A stretch of DNA of 64,000 nt from an uncultured Lachnospiraceae bacterium (GTDB lineage Bacteria > Bacillota > Clostridia > Lachnospirales > Lachnospiraceae). Made by a program: the position numbers and the translations under genes. A model generated the notes under the pieces. That model was not told the origin of the DNA. It worked only from the letters and a program-made list of their open reading frames with translations, and searched no databases. Below, piece after piece: positions 36,012 through 45,488 of this stretch (position 1 is the first letter of the stretch; the number at the start of each line of letters is the position of its first letter). Location of the stretch: contig CAJUNP010000004.1 of NCBI GenBank assembly GCA_910587935.1, forward strand, positions 1 to 64,000. The letters are read 5' to 3'.

Positions 36012-37331
36012 ATGAGAAAGAAAGTAATCAGTTTGTTGCTTTGTATGTCTTTGTCGGCGGGATTATTTGTCGGATGCGGGAGTCCCCAAAAGGAACAAAG
36101 CGGCGGGGACGTGCAAAAGGAAAGCAGTTCGGTTGACGCGGCTGATCCTGAAGAGGAATCCGTGGCACAGACCGAACCGGTATCGGAAAGCACAGGGAAG
36201 ATAACTCTTTTTGCGGATGATGCGGCAACCCAGTCTAATTTTCAGGATTATATCGATGCGGCGCAGGCGGCGACCGGCTTGGAGATTGAAGTGATTCCCA
36301 TGCCTACCAATACGGACGACCGGACCGCTAAGGTTATGACGGTTTTATCTTCCGGGGATGACAGCATCGATATTCTCTCGGTTGATCAGGAAATGATTCT
36401 TGCGTTGCGGGATACCAGTTTTCTTGAACCCCTGGACGATATTTTGACGGATGAGGTGAAAGCCGGATTTCCGGAATCGTTTATTGAAATGAGCGATGGA
36501 AAAGGCGTGCCCATGTTTATGGAAATTTTCTGTTTCTGGATTAATTCCAAATATGTACAGGAAGCAGGAATGGAATCGGTTAAAACAAAAGAAGATTTTG
36601 TACAGTTTTTGGAAAAGGTTTCAAAAGACGGCGTATACGGATACGGCGGAGGATGGGAACAGACATACGTCTGGAATGATATCGGAGCTTTTGTTAATCT
36701 GTTTGACGGCGATATGTATGACTGGTCCAATGAAAATACGCAGGCAGCCGTGAAATTTTTAAAAGAAATGGTAGATAAAAAGTATACCCCTATTTCCCAG
36801 CTGGCGGATCAGTATACGGAGCTGAATCAGAGAATTATGGACGGGTCTTCCGCTTCCATGCTGAATTATTCCAGCTTTATGCCTACCTATGAGGCCGCAG
36901 GCCGGTACGGTACGGATGATATTTATATAGCGCCTATGCTTAACCTCGGAAGAGAAGAAGCTTACGCCAACGGGTGGCAGTATGTGATGAACGCCGCTTC
37001 CGAGAATAAGGAAGCAGCCAAAATCTTTTTACAGTGGGCGGCCAGTCTGGAAGGACAGAAGGTTTACGGAGAGACTTTTTCCAGATTGCCGGCAAGAACG
37101 GATGTGGTGGAAGATCCCGAATTTAACGTACCGGGTCTTGAACAGTTAAAGAGTTATCTGGCGGATACGACGCTGGTACCCCGTCCGCTTCCTACAAATT
37201 CCATGGAATATATTAATGAAGTAGGTTCCCTGTTCCAAAAATATATCAGTGACGAAATCGGCTTTGATCAGTATATTGCGGATATGCAAAAGTGCATGGA
37301 AACATACTTCCCGGAGGAAACCGGTAAATAA
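36012..37331 (+). CDS. Sugar ABC transporter substrate-binding lipoprotein
   Basis: Family 1 extracellular solute-binding protein of 439 residues. Signal peptide MRKKVISLLLCMSLSAGLF and lipobox VGCG are followed by an acidic spacer and the sugar-binding fold (GKITLFADD, IDILSVDQEM, YGYGGGWEQTYVWNDIGAFV). ATG 36012 follows AAGGAGG. It heads the operon after the YesMN-like pair and is separated from the first permease by a hairpin. The sugar is not predictable from sequence; the linked isomerase, oxidoreductase and cupin genes point to a sugar acid or an oligosaccharide. Confidence 0.9.
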   Translation: MRKKVISLLLCMSLSAGLFVGCGSPQKEQSGGDVQKESSSVDAADPEEESVAQTEPVSESTGKITLFADDAATQSNFQDYIDAAQAATGLEIEVIPMPTNTDDRTAKVMTVLSSGDDSIDILSVDQEMILALRDTSFLEPLDDILTDEVKAGFPESFIEMSDGKGVPMFMEIFCFWINSKYVQEAGMESVKTKEDFVQFLEKVSKDGVYGYGGGWEQTYVWNDIGAFVNLFDGDMYDWSNENTQAAVKFLKEMVDKKYTPISQLADQYTELNQRIMDGSSASMLNYSSFMPTYEAAGRYGTDDIYIAPMLNLGREEAYANGWQYVMNAASENKEAAKIFLQWAASLEGQKVYGETFSRLPARTDVVEDPEFNVPGLEQLKSYLADTTLVPRPLPTNSMEYINEVGSLFQKYISDEIGFDQYIADMQKCMETYFPEETGK

Positions 37332-37338
37332 ACACGAA

Positions 37339-37373
37339 ACAGGAGGGCGCCTTTTAAGGGAAAACCCTCCTGT
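37339..37373 (+). other. Intercistronic hairpin after the binding-protein gene
   Basis: ACAGGAGGG pairs with CCCTCCTGT (9 bp) around a 17-base loop and is followed by ACTTTAG, without a strong U-run. Such hairpins often lower read-through or protect the binding-protein mRNA so that it is made in excess over the permeases. Confidence 0.6.
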
Positions 37374-37394
37374 ACTTTAGAAAGGAGGACGACA

Positions 37395-38276
37395 ATGAAG
37401 GTGCAGGGAAAAAAGGCGGCGTGGATGCCCTGGCTTTTGATTCTGCCGGTTATTCTGATCCGGGGATTTACAACCATTTATCCTGTCTGTATGACCTTTC
37501 TCAACAGTTTTCGAAACCTTGATATGATCCGGGGAGGAAACGGGGAATTTATTGGTTTTGGCAATTATTTAAAGCTGTTTGGGGATGCGAAGATCGGCGT
37601 GTCTTTACAGTTCACGGTAGTATTTACGGTGGTCTCCATGGCTTTCCATGTGGTTTTGGGCGTTTTGCTTGCGGTTATGTTAAATGTAAAATTTAAAGGG
37701 AAGAAGTTTTTAAGAACCATTGTCCTGATTCCCTGGGCCATGCCCATGATTGTCGCGGGAAGAGCCGCAAGATGGGGATTTAACGGTACATACGGATTTA
37801 TAAACGATTTGATTGCGAGAGTGGTTCCGGGGTTTCATTTTGACTGGCTGGTAAATGCCGGCACGGCCAGGGCGGCCGTGATTCTGGTGGACTTATGGAA
37901 GGATGTTCCGTTTTTTGCAATTCTTGTGTTGGCTGCGCTGCAGTTTGTACCGGATGATATTTATGAGGCGGCCAAAATAGACGGGTCTGGGACCGTCAGT
38001 ACATTTTTCCGGATAACCGTTCCAAGCATCGCAAAAACCGTGCTGACTATATCCATATTTTTCACCATGTGGAGAATTACCAGTTTTGAACTGGTCTATG
38101 CCATGACTTCCGGGGGTCCTTATGACAGTACTTCGGTATTATCCTATAGAATTTTAATCGAAGCGTTTAACAATCTGAATCTGGGGTATGCTTCCGCCAT
38201 CGCGGTAGTCCTGTTTTTAATAATGCTGCTGCTTTGCGGGTTAAATCTGCTTGCAGTCAAAAAGATTTCGGATTAA
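37395..38276 (+). CDS. Sugar ABC transporter permease (MalF-like)
   Basis: A 293-residue membrane protein with six hydrophobic segments. The N-terminal WLLILPVILIRGFTTIYPV and the EAA loop (EAAKIDGSGTVSTFFRITVPSI) identify the MalF/UgpA class. It starts at ATG 37395 after AAGGAGG. It needs an ATPase; none is encoded in this operon, so it probably uses a shared MsiK-type ATPase elsewhere, as is common for family 1 sugar transporters in these bacteria. Confidence 0.92.
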   Translation: MKVQGKKAAWMPWLLILPVILIRGFTTIYPVCMTFLNSFRNLDMIRGGNGEFIGFGNYLKLFGDAKIGVSLQFTVVFTVVSMAFHVVLGVLLAVMLNVKFKGKKFLRTIVLIPWAMPMIVAGRAARWGFNGTYGFINDLIARVVPGFHFDWLVNAGTARAAVILVDLWKDVPFFAILVLAALQFVPDDIYEAAKIDGSGTVSTFFRITVPSIAKTVLTISIFFTMWRITSFELVYAMTSGGPYDSTSVLSYRILIEAFNNLNLGYASAIAVVLFLIMLLLCGLNLLAVKKISD

Positions 38277-38327
38277 TGCCTGTTACCGGAAAATCTAATA
38301 CGGGCATGGGAAGGGACGGGTCTGAAC

Positions 38328-39167
38328 ATGAAAAGAAAGATGAAAAGAAATTTTGTTGTGTGCCTGCGCTGGCTGGCGACAATTTTTATAGCGGTTATCA
38401 TTCTGCTGCCGCTTTACTGGGTATTTATTTCTTCCGTGAAGCCTTCGACGGAATTGTTTTCCAGTCCGATCCGGTGGATTCCGGAAAGCGTAACGGCGGA
38501 CAGCTACAGGACGCTGGTGGAAACGGTAGGAATTTTGCCGCAGATTGGCAACACCATGCTGATAACGGGAATTACACTCGTGGTTTCTACCGTAATCTGT
38601 GTTATGGCGGCCTATGCCTTTGAACGGTATAAAAGCAAAGCGCTTTCCGCAGCTTACGGGATGATTGTTTTTTCGGCGCTGATTCCGGCGATTGTCACGG
38701 CAAGACCTTTGTATGACTACTTGAATAAGCTGGATCTGATCGATACATATCCGGGACTGACGCTGTTATATACCAGCGCGCTGATTCCCTTTACCATTTT
38801 GATTCTGCGCAACTATTTAAGCAGTATTCCGGTATCGATTGAGGAAGCGGCCGAAATCGACGGGGCCGGACATTTTCAAAAGCTGTTGTTTATTACGCTG
38901 CCGCTGATGAAACCGGCGGTGGCCACGGTATGTATTATTAATTTTATTACCTGCTTAAATGAGTTTTTTATCCCGCTGTTTTTCACACAGAATATCAAAG
39001 TGCTGACAATCGGGATTTCCACGCTTCCAAGAGCCAATGCCTACGATGTTCCATGGGATCTTCTCAGTGCGATGGGATGTATTATACTGGCTCCGATTAT
39101 TCTTTTTGTTATGGTTTTCGAAAAGAATATTATGGACGGAATAATGGCGGGCGGCGTAAAGGCATAA
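38328..39167 (+). CDS. Sugar ABC transporter permease (MalG-like)
   Basis: A 279-residue permease with a first helix LATIFIAVIILLPLYWVFISSV and the EAA loop EEAAEIDGAGHFQKLLFITLPLM, marking the MalG/UgpE class, with six hydrophobic segments. It partners with the upstream permease. The ribosome binding site is weak (GGGAAGGG well upstream), and 51 bases separate it from the previous gene. Confidence 0.92.
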   Translation: MKRKMKRNFVVCLRWLATIFIAVIILLPLYWVFISSVKPSTELFSSPIRWIPESVTADSYRTLVETVGILPQIGNTMLITGITLVVSTVICVMAAYAFERYKSKALSAAYGMIVFSALIPAIVTARPLYDYLNKLDLIDTYPGLTLLYTSALIPFTILILRNYLSSIPVSIEEAAEIDGAGHFQKLLFITLPLMKPAVATVCIINFITCLNEFFIPLFFTQNIKVLTIGISTLPRANAYDVPWDLLSAMGCIILAPIILFVMVFEKNIMDGIMAGGVKA

Positions 39168-39179
39168 AGTAAAGGAGGA

Positions 39180-39236
39180 AAATCCTCTGCTCCTGCATGA
39201 GCAGTCGCATTTTGCTTCGCAAAACAAGGAGGATTT
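39180..39236 (+). other. Predicted three-way-junction RNA element covering the cupin gene's ribosome binding site
   Basis: AAATCCTC (39180-39187) can pair with GAGGATTT (39229-39236), which contains the ribosome binding site of the next gene. Between them lie two hairpins, TGCTC-ctgcat-GAGCA and TTTTGC-ttc-GCAAAA. Closing the junction would hide the site and could regulate translation. Confidence 0.55.
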
Positions 39237-39238
39237 AT

Positions 39239-40591
39239 ATGTACACAATATCGATGCCGTTTCAAAGAACGGAAGAAAACAGAAAGCAGTGCGAACGGGA
39301 CAGAAGGGAAGCGGCAAAAAATCCGCTGGTTCCGGGGGCAAGAATTCTGCGGGGGCGGGACGCCGTTCCAGTATATGATTCGTTTTCGTCCTGCAGACAG
39401 TGGTGTTACCCTTTAAGCGAATTGAATGATCTGGGATTTTTCAGTTACATAGAAAAGAAGAAAGATACGGATGAAAACAGTCCATGGACGCTGCAGGCGC
39501 ATCCGGGAGTAAACGTTTATCTCTATATTTTAGCCGGCGAGGGAACGTTGTTTGTGGGTGAAGGGAACGAAAAACAGGAACGCTATGATTTTGGGGAGCA
39601 GGAGCTGGTAATTGTTCCAAGGAATATTCCGTACCGTATGGAAGGGGAATGGAATGCCGTTTGTTTCCATGCAAGATGCAGTGTGTATGGTACGGTGGCC
39701 GGCGACGAACGTTTTCCCCATCCGGTGTGGGTCAGAGAAAAGCCGGTGTGTTCCGGAAAAGAATTGCAGGACCAGGAGGGGGAGCTTCTCTATTTTGATC
39801 AGGTGATGTCTTGCTGCCTATCCATGGGAAAACGGGAGGCTGCGAGAGAATACGCGGATTTGCACAAGGCGCCGGAGGGCTTGAAGCCGGCATCCAGGTA
39901 TGATATCGACGAATTGTACCGCGACGTTACGCCCTGCGATCCCCAGACCCATACGGAGGAAAACAGAAGGGAAGCCGGTAAGCACGCGCAGATTCTGGGG
40001 GCAAGAGTGTTAAAAAGAACGGATGCTCCGGCGGTTTATAATGCCAACGCAGGATTAAAACAGTCCAGTTATCCGCTGACCTGGACGGATGATATTGCCA
40101 TTTGCAATCTGGCGGAGAAGCTGGCGTCTTCCGATCTGGACCGTCCTTTTGATTCCCATTCCCACCCGGATATTGAAGAGTATAAATTCATTTTGTCGGG
40201 TTCCGGAACGGTTACGATCGGAGTGGGAGACGAAACCTGCGAAGAGGAGACGTATCATTTTACGGCGGGAGATCTGGTGATACTGCCCCGGGGGCTTGCG
40301 CATCTTGACGCCGGGGGATATACGGCGCTGTATTTCCATACGAAGCAGAGCGTTTTCGGAAAAGTTCCCGGAGACAGTCTGTATCCGCATATTGCATACG
40401 TATATACCAGGCCGAAACGTCCTACCAGAGAGGAAGAGGAAGCGTTAAACGATCCCGGAACCTATATTAAGATGAATTCCCGGGAAACTTACAATGTGTA
40501 CTGTCCCAATCCGATTGTGAGGGTGGAAAAGAATCCGACGGATATGACGCATCTGCGCCCTGATTTATTTGGTAAGGAGGATTTGACATGA
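39239..40591 (+). CDS. Tandem double-cupin protein
   Basis: A 450-residue protein made of two similar halves. Half 1 has AHPGVNVYLYILAGEGTLFVGEG and EQELVIVPRNIPYRM; half 2 has SHSHPDIEEYKFILSGSGTVTIG and AGDLVILPRGLAHLDAGG. Both halves start with similar ENRRxxxK(H/N) segments, showing internal duplication. The second half keeps the His-x-His metal site of cupins, while the first has HPG in its place. No signal peptide. It overlaps the next gene by four bases, so it belongs to the sugar operon; a sugar isomerase or sugar-binding role is possible. ATG 39239 follows AAGGAGG. Confidence 0.8.
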   Translation: MYTISMPFQRTEENRKQCERDRREAAKNPLVPGARILRGRDAVPVYDSFSSCRQWCYPLSELNDLGFFSYIEKKKDTDENSPWTLQAHPGVNVYLYILAGEGTLFVGEGNEKQERYDFGEQELVIVPRNIPYRMEGEWNAVCFHARCSVYGTVAGDERFPHPVWVREKPVCSGKELQDQEGELLYFDQVMSCCLSMGKREAAREYADLHKAPEGLKPASRYDIDELYRDVTPCDPQTHTEENRREAGKHAQILGARVLKRTDAPAVYNANAGLKQSSYPLTWTDDIAICNLAEKLASSDLDRPFDSHSHPDIEEYKFILSGSGTVTIGVGDETCEEETYHFTAGDLVILPRGLAHLDAGGYTALYFHTKQSVFGKVPGDSLYPHIAYVYTRPKRPTREEEEALNDPGTYIKMNSRETYNVYCPNPIVRVEKNPTDMTHLRPDLFGKEDLT

Positions 40592-41514
40592 AGTTTGGGA
40601 TTTTAAGCGCGATTCAGGAACATTACGATTTTGAAGAAGTTATGGAATTTGCCTCGGCAAACGGTTTTCAATGTGTGGAACTGGCCTGCTGGCCTGTGGA
40701 GAAGGCCGCCAGACGTTATGCGGGAGTATGTCATCTTAATGTGGAAGAGCTGGATGCAAAACGCTGCGGGGAAATAGAGAGCATATGCAGACAGAAGAAG
40801 GTAGAGATTTCTTCGCTGGCGTATTATCCCAATATAATGGACGAAGATTTGGAAAAGAGAGCTTTTTACGGAGAGCATTTAAAGAAACTGATTGCGGCCT
40901 CCGCCGAATTGGGCATCGGGATGGTGACCACCTTTATCGGCAGGATGCAGCATAAAGGCGTAAAAGAGAATCTGGCTGAAATGGAAAAGGTATGGCCGCC
41001 GCTGCTTCGGTATGCGGAAAGCAAAGGCGTAAAAATCGGAATTGAAAACTGCCCGATGCTGTTTACCGAAGACGAGTGGCCGGGTGGGCAGAATCTTGCA
41101 ACGTCGCCGGCATTGTTCCGGGAAATATTTGCAAGACTGGACAGTCCGAATCTGGGGCTTAATTTTGATCCGTCCCATTTTATCTGGCAGCAGATGGATT
41201 ATATCCGTCCCGTTTATGAATTTCGGGACAGACTCTTTCATGTACATTTTAAAGATATTAAATTGAACCCGGACAAGCTTCGCGAGGTGGGAATTATGGC
41301 CCTGCCGCTGCAATATATGGAGCCCAGAATTCCGGGAATGGGGGATGTGGACTGGAATCGTTTTATCGGGGCATTGACGGAAACAGGATATAAGGGGGCG
41401 GTCTGTCTTGAAATTGAAGACCGTGCTTTTGAAGGGTCGGATGAAAAAGTAAAGGAAGGAATCCTGACGGCCGCCAGGTATATACGTCCGTTTCTGGACG
41501 GCCGGAGCAGATAG
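40588..41514 (+). CDS. Sugar phosphate isomerase/epimerase family TIM-barrel protein
   Basis: A 308-residue xylose isomerase-like barrel. Metal-binding segments are KIGIENCPM, NLGLNFDPSHFIWQ and LFHVHFKDIKL, with the final AVCLEIEDRAF. The N-terminal strand is MKFGILSAIQ. It is translationally coupled to the cupin (ATGA overlap) and lies 11 bases before the oxidoreductase. In comparable clusters such proteins act after an oxidoreductase step on inositol or keto-sugar intermediates; the exact substrate is not deducible. Confidence 0.87.
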   Translation: MKFGILSAIQEHYDFEEVMEFASANGFQCVELACWPVEKAARRYAGVCHLNVEELDAKRCGEIESICRQKKVEISSLAYYPNIMDEDLEKRAFYGEHLKKLIAASAELGIGMVTTFIGRMQHKGVKENLAEMEKVWPPLLRYAESKGVKIGIENCPMLFTEDEWPGGQNLATSPALFREIFARLDSPNLGLNFDPSHFIWQQMDYIRPVYEFRDRLFHVHFKDIKLNPDKLREVGIMALPLQYMEPRIPGMGDVDWNRFIGALTETGYKGAVCLEIEDRAFEGSDEKVKEGILTAARYIRPFLDGRSR

Positions 41515-41525
41515 GAGGGTATGGC

Positions 41526-42665
41526 ATGAAGCGTTTGAAAATCGCCGTGATCGGCGCGGGATTTATTGGAAAACAGCATGTGGAGGCAATTCGGAGGGTT
41601 CCGGGTACGGAAGTAACCGCACTGGCGGACATCAATGAAAAAATGGGAGAAGAAATGGCTCAAAATCTGGCTATTCCCGCTTTTTACACAAATTATGAAG
41701 AGATGCTTGCAAAGGAAAAACCGGACGCAGTTCATATCTGTACGCCCAGCAGCCTGCATTATACAATGAGCAGGGACGTTCTGGCGGCGGGAATCCCGGT
41801 ATTTTGTGAAAAACCCCTGACACTTAAAGCAGAAGAGGCGGAGAGGCTTACGGCCATGGCAGAGAACGCGGGGATTGTGACAGGCGTAAACTTTAATTAC
41901 CGTAACCACGTGATGGTTCATGAAATAAAAGAACAGATCCGTCAGGGTGGAATCGGAGAACCGGTTATGGTATACGGGGAATATTTGCAGGACTGGCTTT
42001 TGTACGAAACCGATTATAACTGGAGGATGAATCCGGCGGCTGGGGGAGAAAGCCGTGCCATTGCGGATATCGGTTCTCATTGCTTCGATCTGGCGCAGTA
42101 TGTTCTCGGAAAAGATATTACGGCCGTATATGCGAAACGGATTCGGGTGTATCCTTTTCGGAAAAAGCCGACAGGCGGCACACAGACCTTTGAAAAAGCC
42201 GCTGGAGGCGTATACGAGACGGTTCCTGTTGAAAACGAAGACGCCGCATATATTATGGCGGAATTTGACGGCGGGATTCAGGGATTGTTTTATGTGTCCC
42301 AGGTCTGTGCGGGAGCAAAAAACGGACTGAAAATCTGTGTCAGCGGTAAAGAAAAATCCCTTACATGGGAACAGGAACGTCCGGATCATTTACGGATCGG
42401 AAACCGGGATGGCGGTAATGAAGATTGTTACGCCGGAGCCGGTTATCTGACCGATTATGCAAAAGCCTTCGCACAATTGCCCGAAGGACATCCCGCCGCA
42501 TGGACGGACGCCCTCACAAACGGAATCAACGATTTCTACGGAAAAATCAGGAATCCCGGCCGTCAGGCAGTATCCGCAGACTTTTTAACAGGCGCCCGCA
42601 TCATGAATATTATAGAAGCATGCCTCCAAAGCGATCGCGAACAAAGATGGGTTAAAATTATGTAA
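41526..42665 (+). CDS. Gfo/Idh/MocA family oxidoreductase
   Basis: A 379-residue NAD(P)-dependent sugar dehydrogenase. The N-terminal Rossmann fold has VIGAGFIGKQHVEAI; the catalytic lysine is in VFCEKPLTL; the C-terminal domain has GSHCFDLAQYVLG, including the usual D...H pair. It is last in the run of coupled genes 36012-42665 with the same codon use, and probably oxidises the sugar imported by the upstream ABC transporter. GGAGGGTATGGC precedes the ATG. Confidence 0.92.
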   Translation: MKRLKIAVIGAGFIGKQHVEAIRRVPGTEVTALADINEKMGEEMAQNLAIPAFYTNYEEMLAKEKPDAVHICTPSSLHYTMSRDVLAAGIPVFCEKPLTLKAEEAERLTAMAENAGIVTGVNFNYRNHVMVHEIKEQIRQGGIGEPVMVYGEYLQDWLLYETDYNWRMNPAAGGESRAIADIGSHCFDLAQYVLGKDITAVYAKRIRVYPFRKKPTGGTQTFEKAAGGVYETVPVENEDAAYIMAEFDGGIQGLFYVSQVCAGAKNGLKICVSGKEKSLTWEQERPDHLRIGNRDGGNEDCYAGAGYLTDYAKAFAQLPEGHPAAWTDALTNGINDFYGKIRNPGRQAVSADFLTGARIMNIIEACLQSDREQRWVKIM

Positions 42666-42684
42666 TACCGTATATATGGCCGTA

Positions 42685-42714
42685 TTGACTAATATAATCT
42701 TAGTTTGGTATATT
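42685..42714 (+). promoter_or_regulatory. Promoter of the acetylation genes
   Basis: TTGACT at 42685-42690, 18-base spacer, TATATT at 42709-42714, giving a separate transcription start for the MBOAT operon after the oxidoreductase gene. Confidence 0.6.
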
Positions 42715-42788
42715 ATTAAAGAGAAAAATGTAATAAATTTCTTCATACAGTAAATGCTATAGTAAATACAAAAAGGAGTCTCCCCGCA

Positions 42789-44219
42789 ATGCTTTTCAGC
42801 AGTTTGCTTTTCCTGTTCGCATTTTTACCAATAGTGCTGTTGCTATACTACCTGTTACCGGCCCGCTGGCGCAATCCGGCGCTGCTTGTTTTTAATCTGT
42901 TTTTTTACGGATGGGGCGAGCCGGTTTACGTATTGCTGATGCTTGTATCTATTCTGGCAGATTATATTCTGGGAATTGGGATTGAAAAGTACCGGAATAA
43001 AAAGGTTTTGGCGAAGTGTCTGGTGGCCGTATCGGCAGTATGGAATCTGGGACTTCTGTTTTTCTTTAAATATTTTGTATTCACGGCAGAATCACTGCAG
43101 GCGGTAGGACTCTTTAGAGACTTGCCGCTTCTTTCCGTGTCTTTACCTATAGGGATATCTTTTTACACGTTCCAGAAGCTTTCTTACATTATAGACGTTT
43201 ACAGGGGAACCTGCGAGGGGCAAAAGAATTTTGTGGATTTTTCCGTATTTGTGACCTTGTTTCCGCAGTTAATAGCAGGCCCCATTTTACAGTACAAGGA
43301 TCTGGCGGCGCAGCTGAAAAGCCGGATTTACGGCGTAGCCAAAATGCGGGAGGGTATCCGGTGCTTTACCGTCGGCTTATGTAAAAAAGTACTGCTTGCC
43401 AATTCGATCGGAGAACTGTGGAATTATTACAGGCAGCTTGAAACCGGGCAGTTAAGCGTACTGGGGGCATGGATCGGGCTGCTTGCCTTCGGATTTCAAA
43501 TTTATTTTGATTTTTCGGGGTATTCCGATATGGCGGTGGGCCTTGGAAAAATGCTTGGTTTTGATTTTAAAATGAATTTTAATTACCCTTATATATCACG
43601 TTCCGTGACGGAATTCTGGCGCCGTTGGCATATTTCCCTGTCTTCCTGGTTCCGTGATTATCTGTATATTCCTCTGGGGGGCAACCGGAAAGGCCGGGCA
43701 AGGTGGATGATCAATATTTTCATTGTCTGGGCGGCAACCGGAATCTGGCACGGGGCGCATGTGGGATTTTTACTTTGGGGTCTGTATTATGCGTTACTCT
43801 TAATGGCGGAAAAGCTGTGGCTTTTAAAACGGCTGGAAAAGATGCCGTCCTGGTTTTGCCATATATATGCCTGTTTTTTTATGATTGTCGGATGGGCAAT
43901 CTTTGCGCTGCCGGACATGGCGGATAAAAAGGGCTATTGGGGAGCGTTGACCGGGTTAAACGGCGCTGCCGTATATGAGGCGGGAGATTTGTTTCAGCTT
44001 GCCGGTTATGCGCTGCTGTTTGTGATTTTGATACTTGCAAGCCTTCCCTGGGGAAAACAGCTGTTTGAAAAGTTTTTTGTTCCAAAGAAGGGAAGAGGGC
44101 GTATTTGGGAAATGGTGGGAAGTCTGTTTGAGACGGTATGCATCTGCGCGGGACTTTTGCTGGCGACGGCGTATCTGGTGGATTCCACATATAATCCGTT
44201 TTTATATTTTCGGTTTTAG
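42789..44219 (+). CDS. MBOAT family membrane O-acyltransferase (AlgI/DltB-like)
   Basis: A 476-residue polytopic membrane protein with about ten hydrophobic segments. Family hallmarks are SLPIGISFYTFQKLSYIIDVYRG, RRWHISLSSWFRDYLYIPLGG and the catalytic histidine in GIWHGAHVGFLLWG. It moves acetyl groups across the membrane for O-acetylation of extracellular polysaccharide. The DHHW partner gene is 12 bases downstream, the same arrangement as algI-algJ. ATG 42789 follows AAGGAG. Confidence 0.92.
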   Translation: MLFSSLLFLFAFLPIVLLLYYLLPARWRNPALLVFNLFFYGWGEPVYVLLMLVSILADYILGIGIEKYRNKKVLAKCLVAVSAVWNLGLLFFFKYFVFTAESLQAVGLFRDLPLLSVSLPIGISFYTFQKLSYIIDVYRGTCEGQKNFVDFSVFVTLFPQLIAGPILQYKDLAAQLKSRIYGVAKMREGIRCFTVGLCKKVLLANSIGELWNYYRQLETGQLSVLGAWIGLLAFGFQIYFDFSGYSDMAVGLGKMLGFDFKMNFNYPYISRSVTEFWRRWHISLSSWFRDYLYIPLGGNRKGRARWMINIFIVWAATGIWHGAHVGFLLWGLYYALLLMAEKLWLLKRLEKMPSWFCHIYACFFMIVGWAIFALPDMADKKGYWGALTGLNGAAVYEAGDLFQLAGYALLFVILILASLPWGKQLFEKFFVPKKGRGRIWEMVGSLFETVCICAGLLLATAYLVDSTYNPFLYFRF

Positions 44220-44231
44220 AGGGAGGTACTT

Positions 44232-45362
44232 ATGAAAGGCAGAAAAAGTGATTATGTTATACTGGGTCTGTTTCTTCTTTTTTTATATGGAATTGCGGCG
44301 GCCAATCTGTTTACAAAGGACCGTCTGTTTTCCCAGATGGAAAACCGGATGTTGGCGCAGAGACCGAAAGCGGAGCTAAAGACGGTTCTTTCCGGTAAGT
44401 TTATGGAAGAATATGAAACGTATATGACCGACCAGTTTGTGGCAAGGGACGCCTTTATACGGATCAAGAGTCTGGGTGAGAGGACGCTGGGAAAGAAGAT
44501 TAATAACGGCGTTTATTACGGTGAGGACGGATATCTTGCGGAACAGCTTCAGGATCTTGACGAAAAACAGCTTGATAAAAATATGGAGGCGTTAAAGCGC
44601 TTTCTGGATAATACGGATAAAAAAGTTTATTTTGCATTGATTCCGGGCAGTGTGGAAATAAACAGAGACCGCTTTTTTCCTTTTTTGCCGGAGCCGGATC
44701 AAAAAGAGGTTATCCGGGAATTGTATAAACAAACGGAAGAGACAGACGTTGTCTGTGTGGATATGTACGGGGCTTTATGGGAGCGCCGGGAGGAAGCGCT
44801 CTTTTACCGGACGGATCATCACTGGACATCGCTGGGCGCTTACTATGGCTACCGGGCGTTTATGGAGGCAAAGAAAGAAGCGGCCGTTGCTTTATCGGAT
44901 TATACCGAAACCGTTCGCAGCGAAACATTTTACGGAACTTTATATTCTAAGACGGGGGCGTTTTGGATTGCTCCCGACAGAATTACAACTTATGTGGAGG
45001 AGGACGGAATACAGGTAGAACGGGTAGAAGGAAAAACGACTGCGGACGGCTTGCTTTATGATGAAAGCCGGCTGGAGAAAAAAGATAAATATTCTATGTT
45101 TCTGGGGGGTAATCAGCCTCTTGCAATACTGCGGACAGATAACTGGGACGCGCCTAAGCTCCTGGTTATCCGTGATTCTTATTTTGATTCCATGGCTCCT
45201 TTCCTGACGCCGCATTATTCGGAAATATATATTGTGGATTTCCGCTATAACCGGGCGGATGTGAGCCAGTTCATGGAAGAAACGGGAATTGATGAAGTAT
45301 TCATATGTTATAGTCTGGCAAACTTTCATCAGGATGCAAATTTTGGATTGGTATTAAAATAA
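44232..45362 (+). CDS. DHHW family protein (AlgJ-like acetylation partner)
   Basis: A 376-residue protein anchored by one N-terminal helix (VILGLFLLFLYGIAAANLF). The signature DHHW in FYRTDHHWTSLGAYYGYRAF and the later LLVIRDSYFDSMAPFL (Ser of the SGNH-like fold) give the family. It probably completes acetyl transfer on the outer face with the MBOAT protein. The start ATG 44232 follows GGGAGG. No transport or synthesis genes for a polysaccharide are adjacent. Confidence 0.9.
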   Translation: MKGRKSDYVILGLFLLFLYGIAAANLFTKDRLFSQMENRMLAQRPKAELKTVLSGKFMEEYETYMTDQFVARDAFIRIKSLGERTLGKKINNGVYYGEDGYLAEQLQDLDEKQLDKNMEALKRFLDNTDKKVYFALIPGSVEINRDRFFPFLPEPDQKEVIRELYKQTEETDVVCVDMYGALWERREEALFYRTDHHWTSLGAYYGYRAFMEAKKEAAVALSDYTETVRSETFYGTLYSKTGAFWIAPDRITTYVEEDGIQVERVEGKTTADGLLYDESRLEKKDKYSMFLGGNQPLAILRTDNWDAPKLLVIRDSYFDSMAPFLTPHYSEIYIVDFRYNRADVSQFMEETGIDEVFICYSLANFHQDANFGLVLK

Positions 45363-45488
45363 ATATCACTACACAGCGGTATATGCCTGAAATTAAATAA
45401 CGGTTTCTGATGCAATATACGTTCTTTTATGTTATAATTTTATTGCTTGTGACAGGCAGGAAAATCTGATGAAAAGGACGTGAAAAGA

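Noticed and set aside
41238..42389. 383-residue minus-strand frame
   Set aside because: Antisense shadow of the Gfo/Idh/MocA gene and the isomerase.
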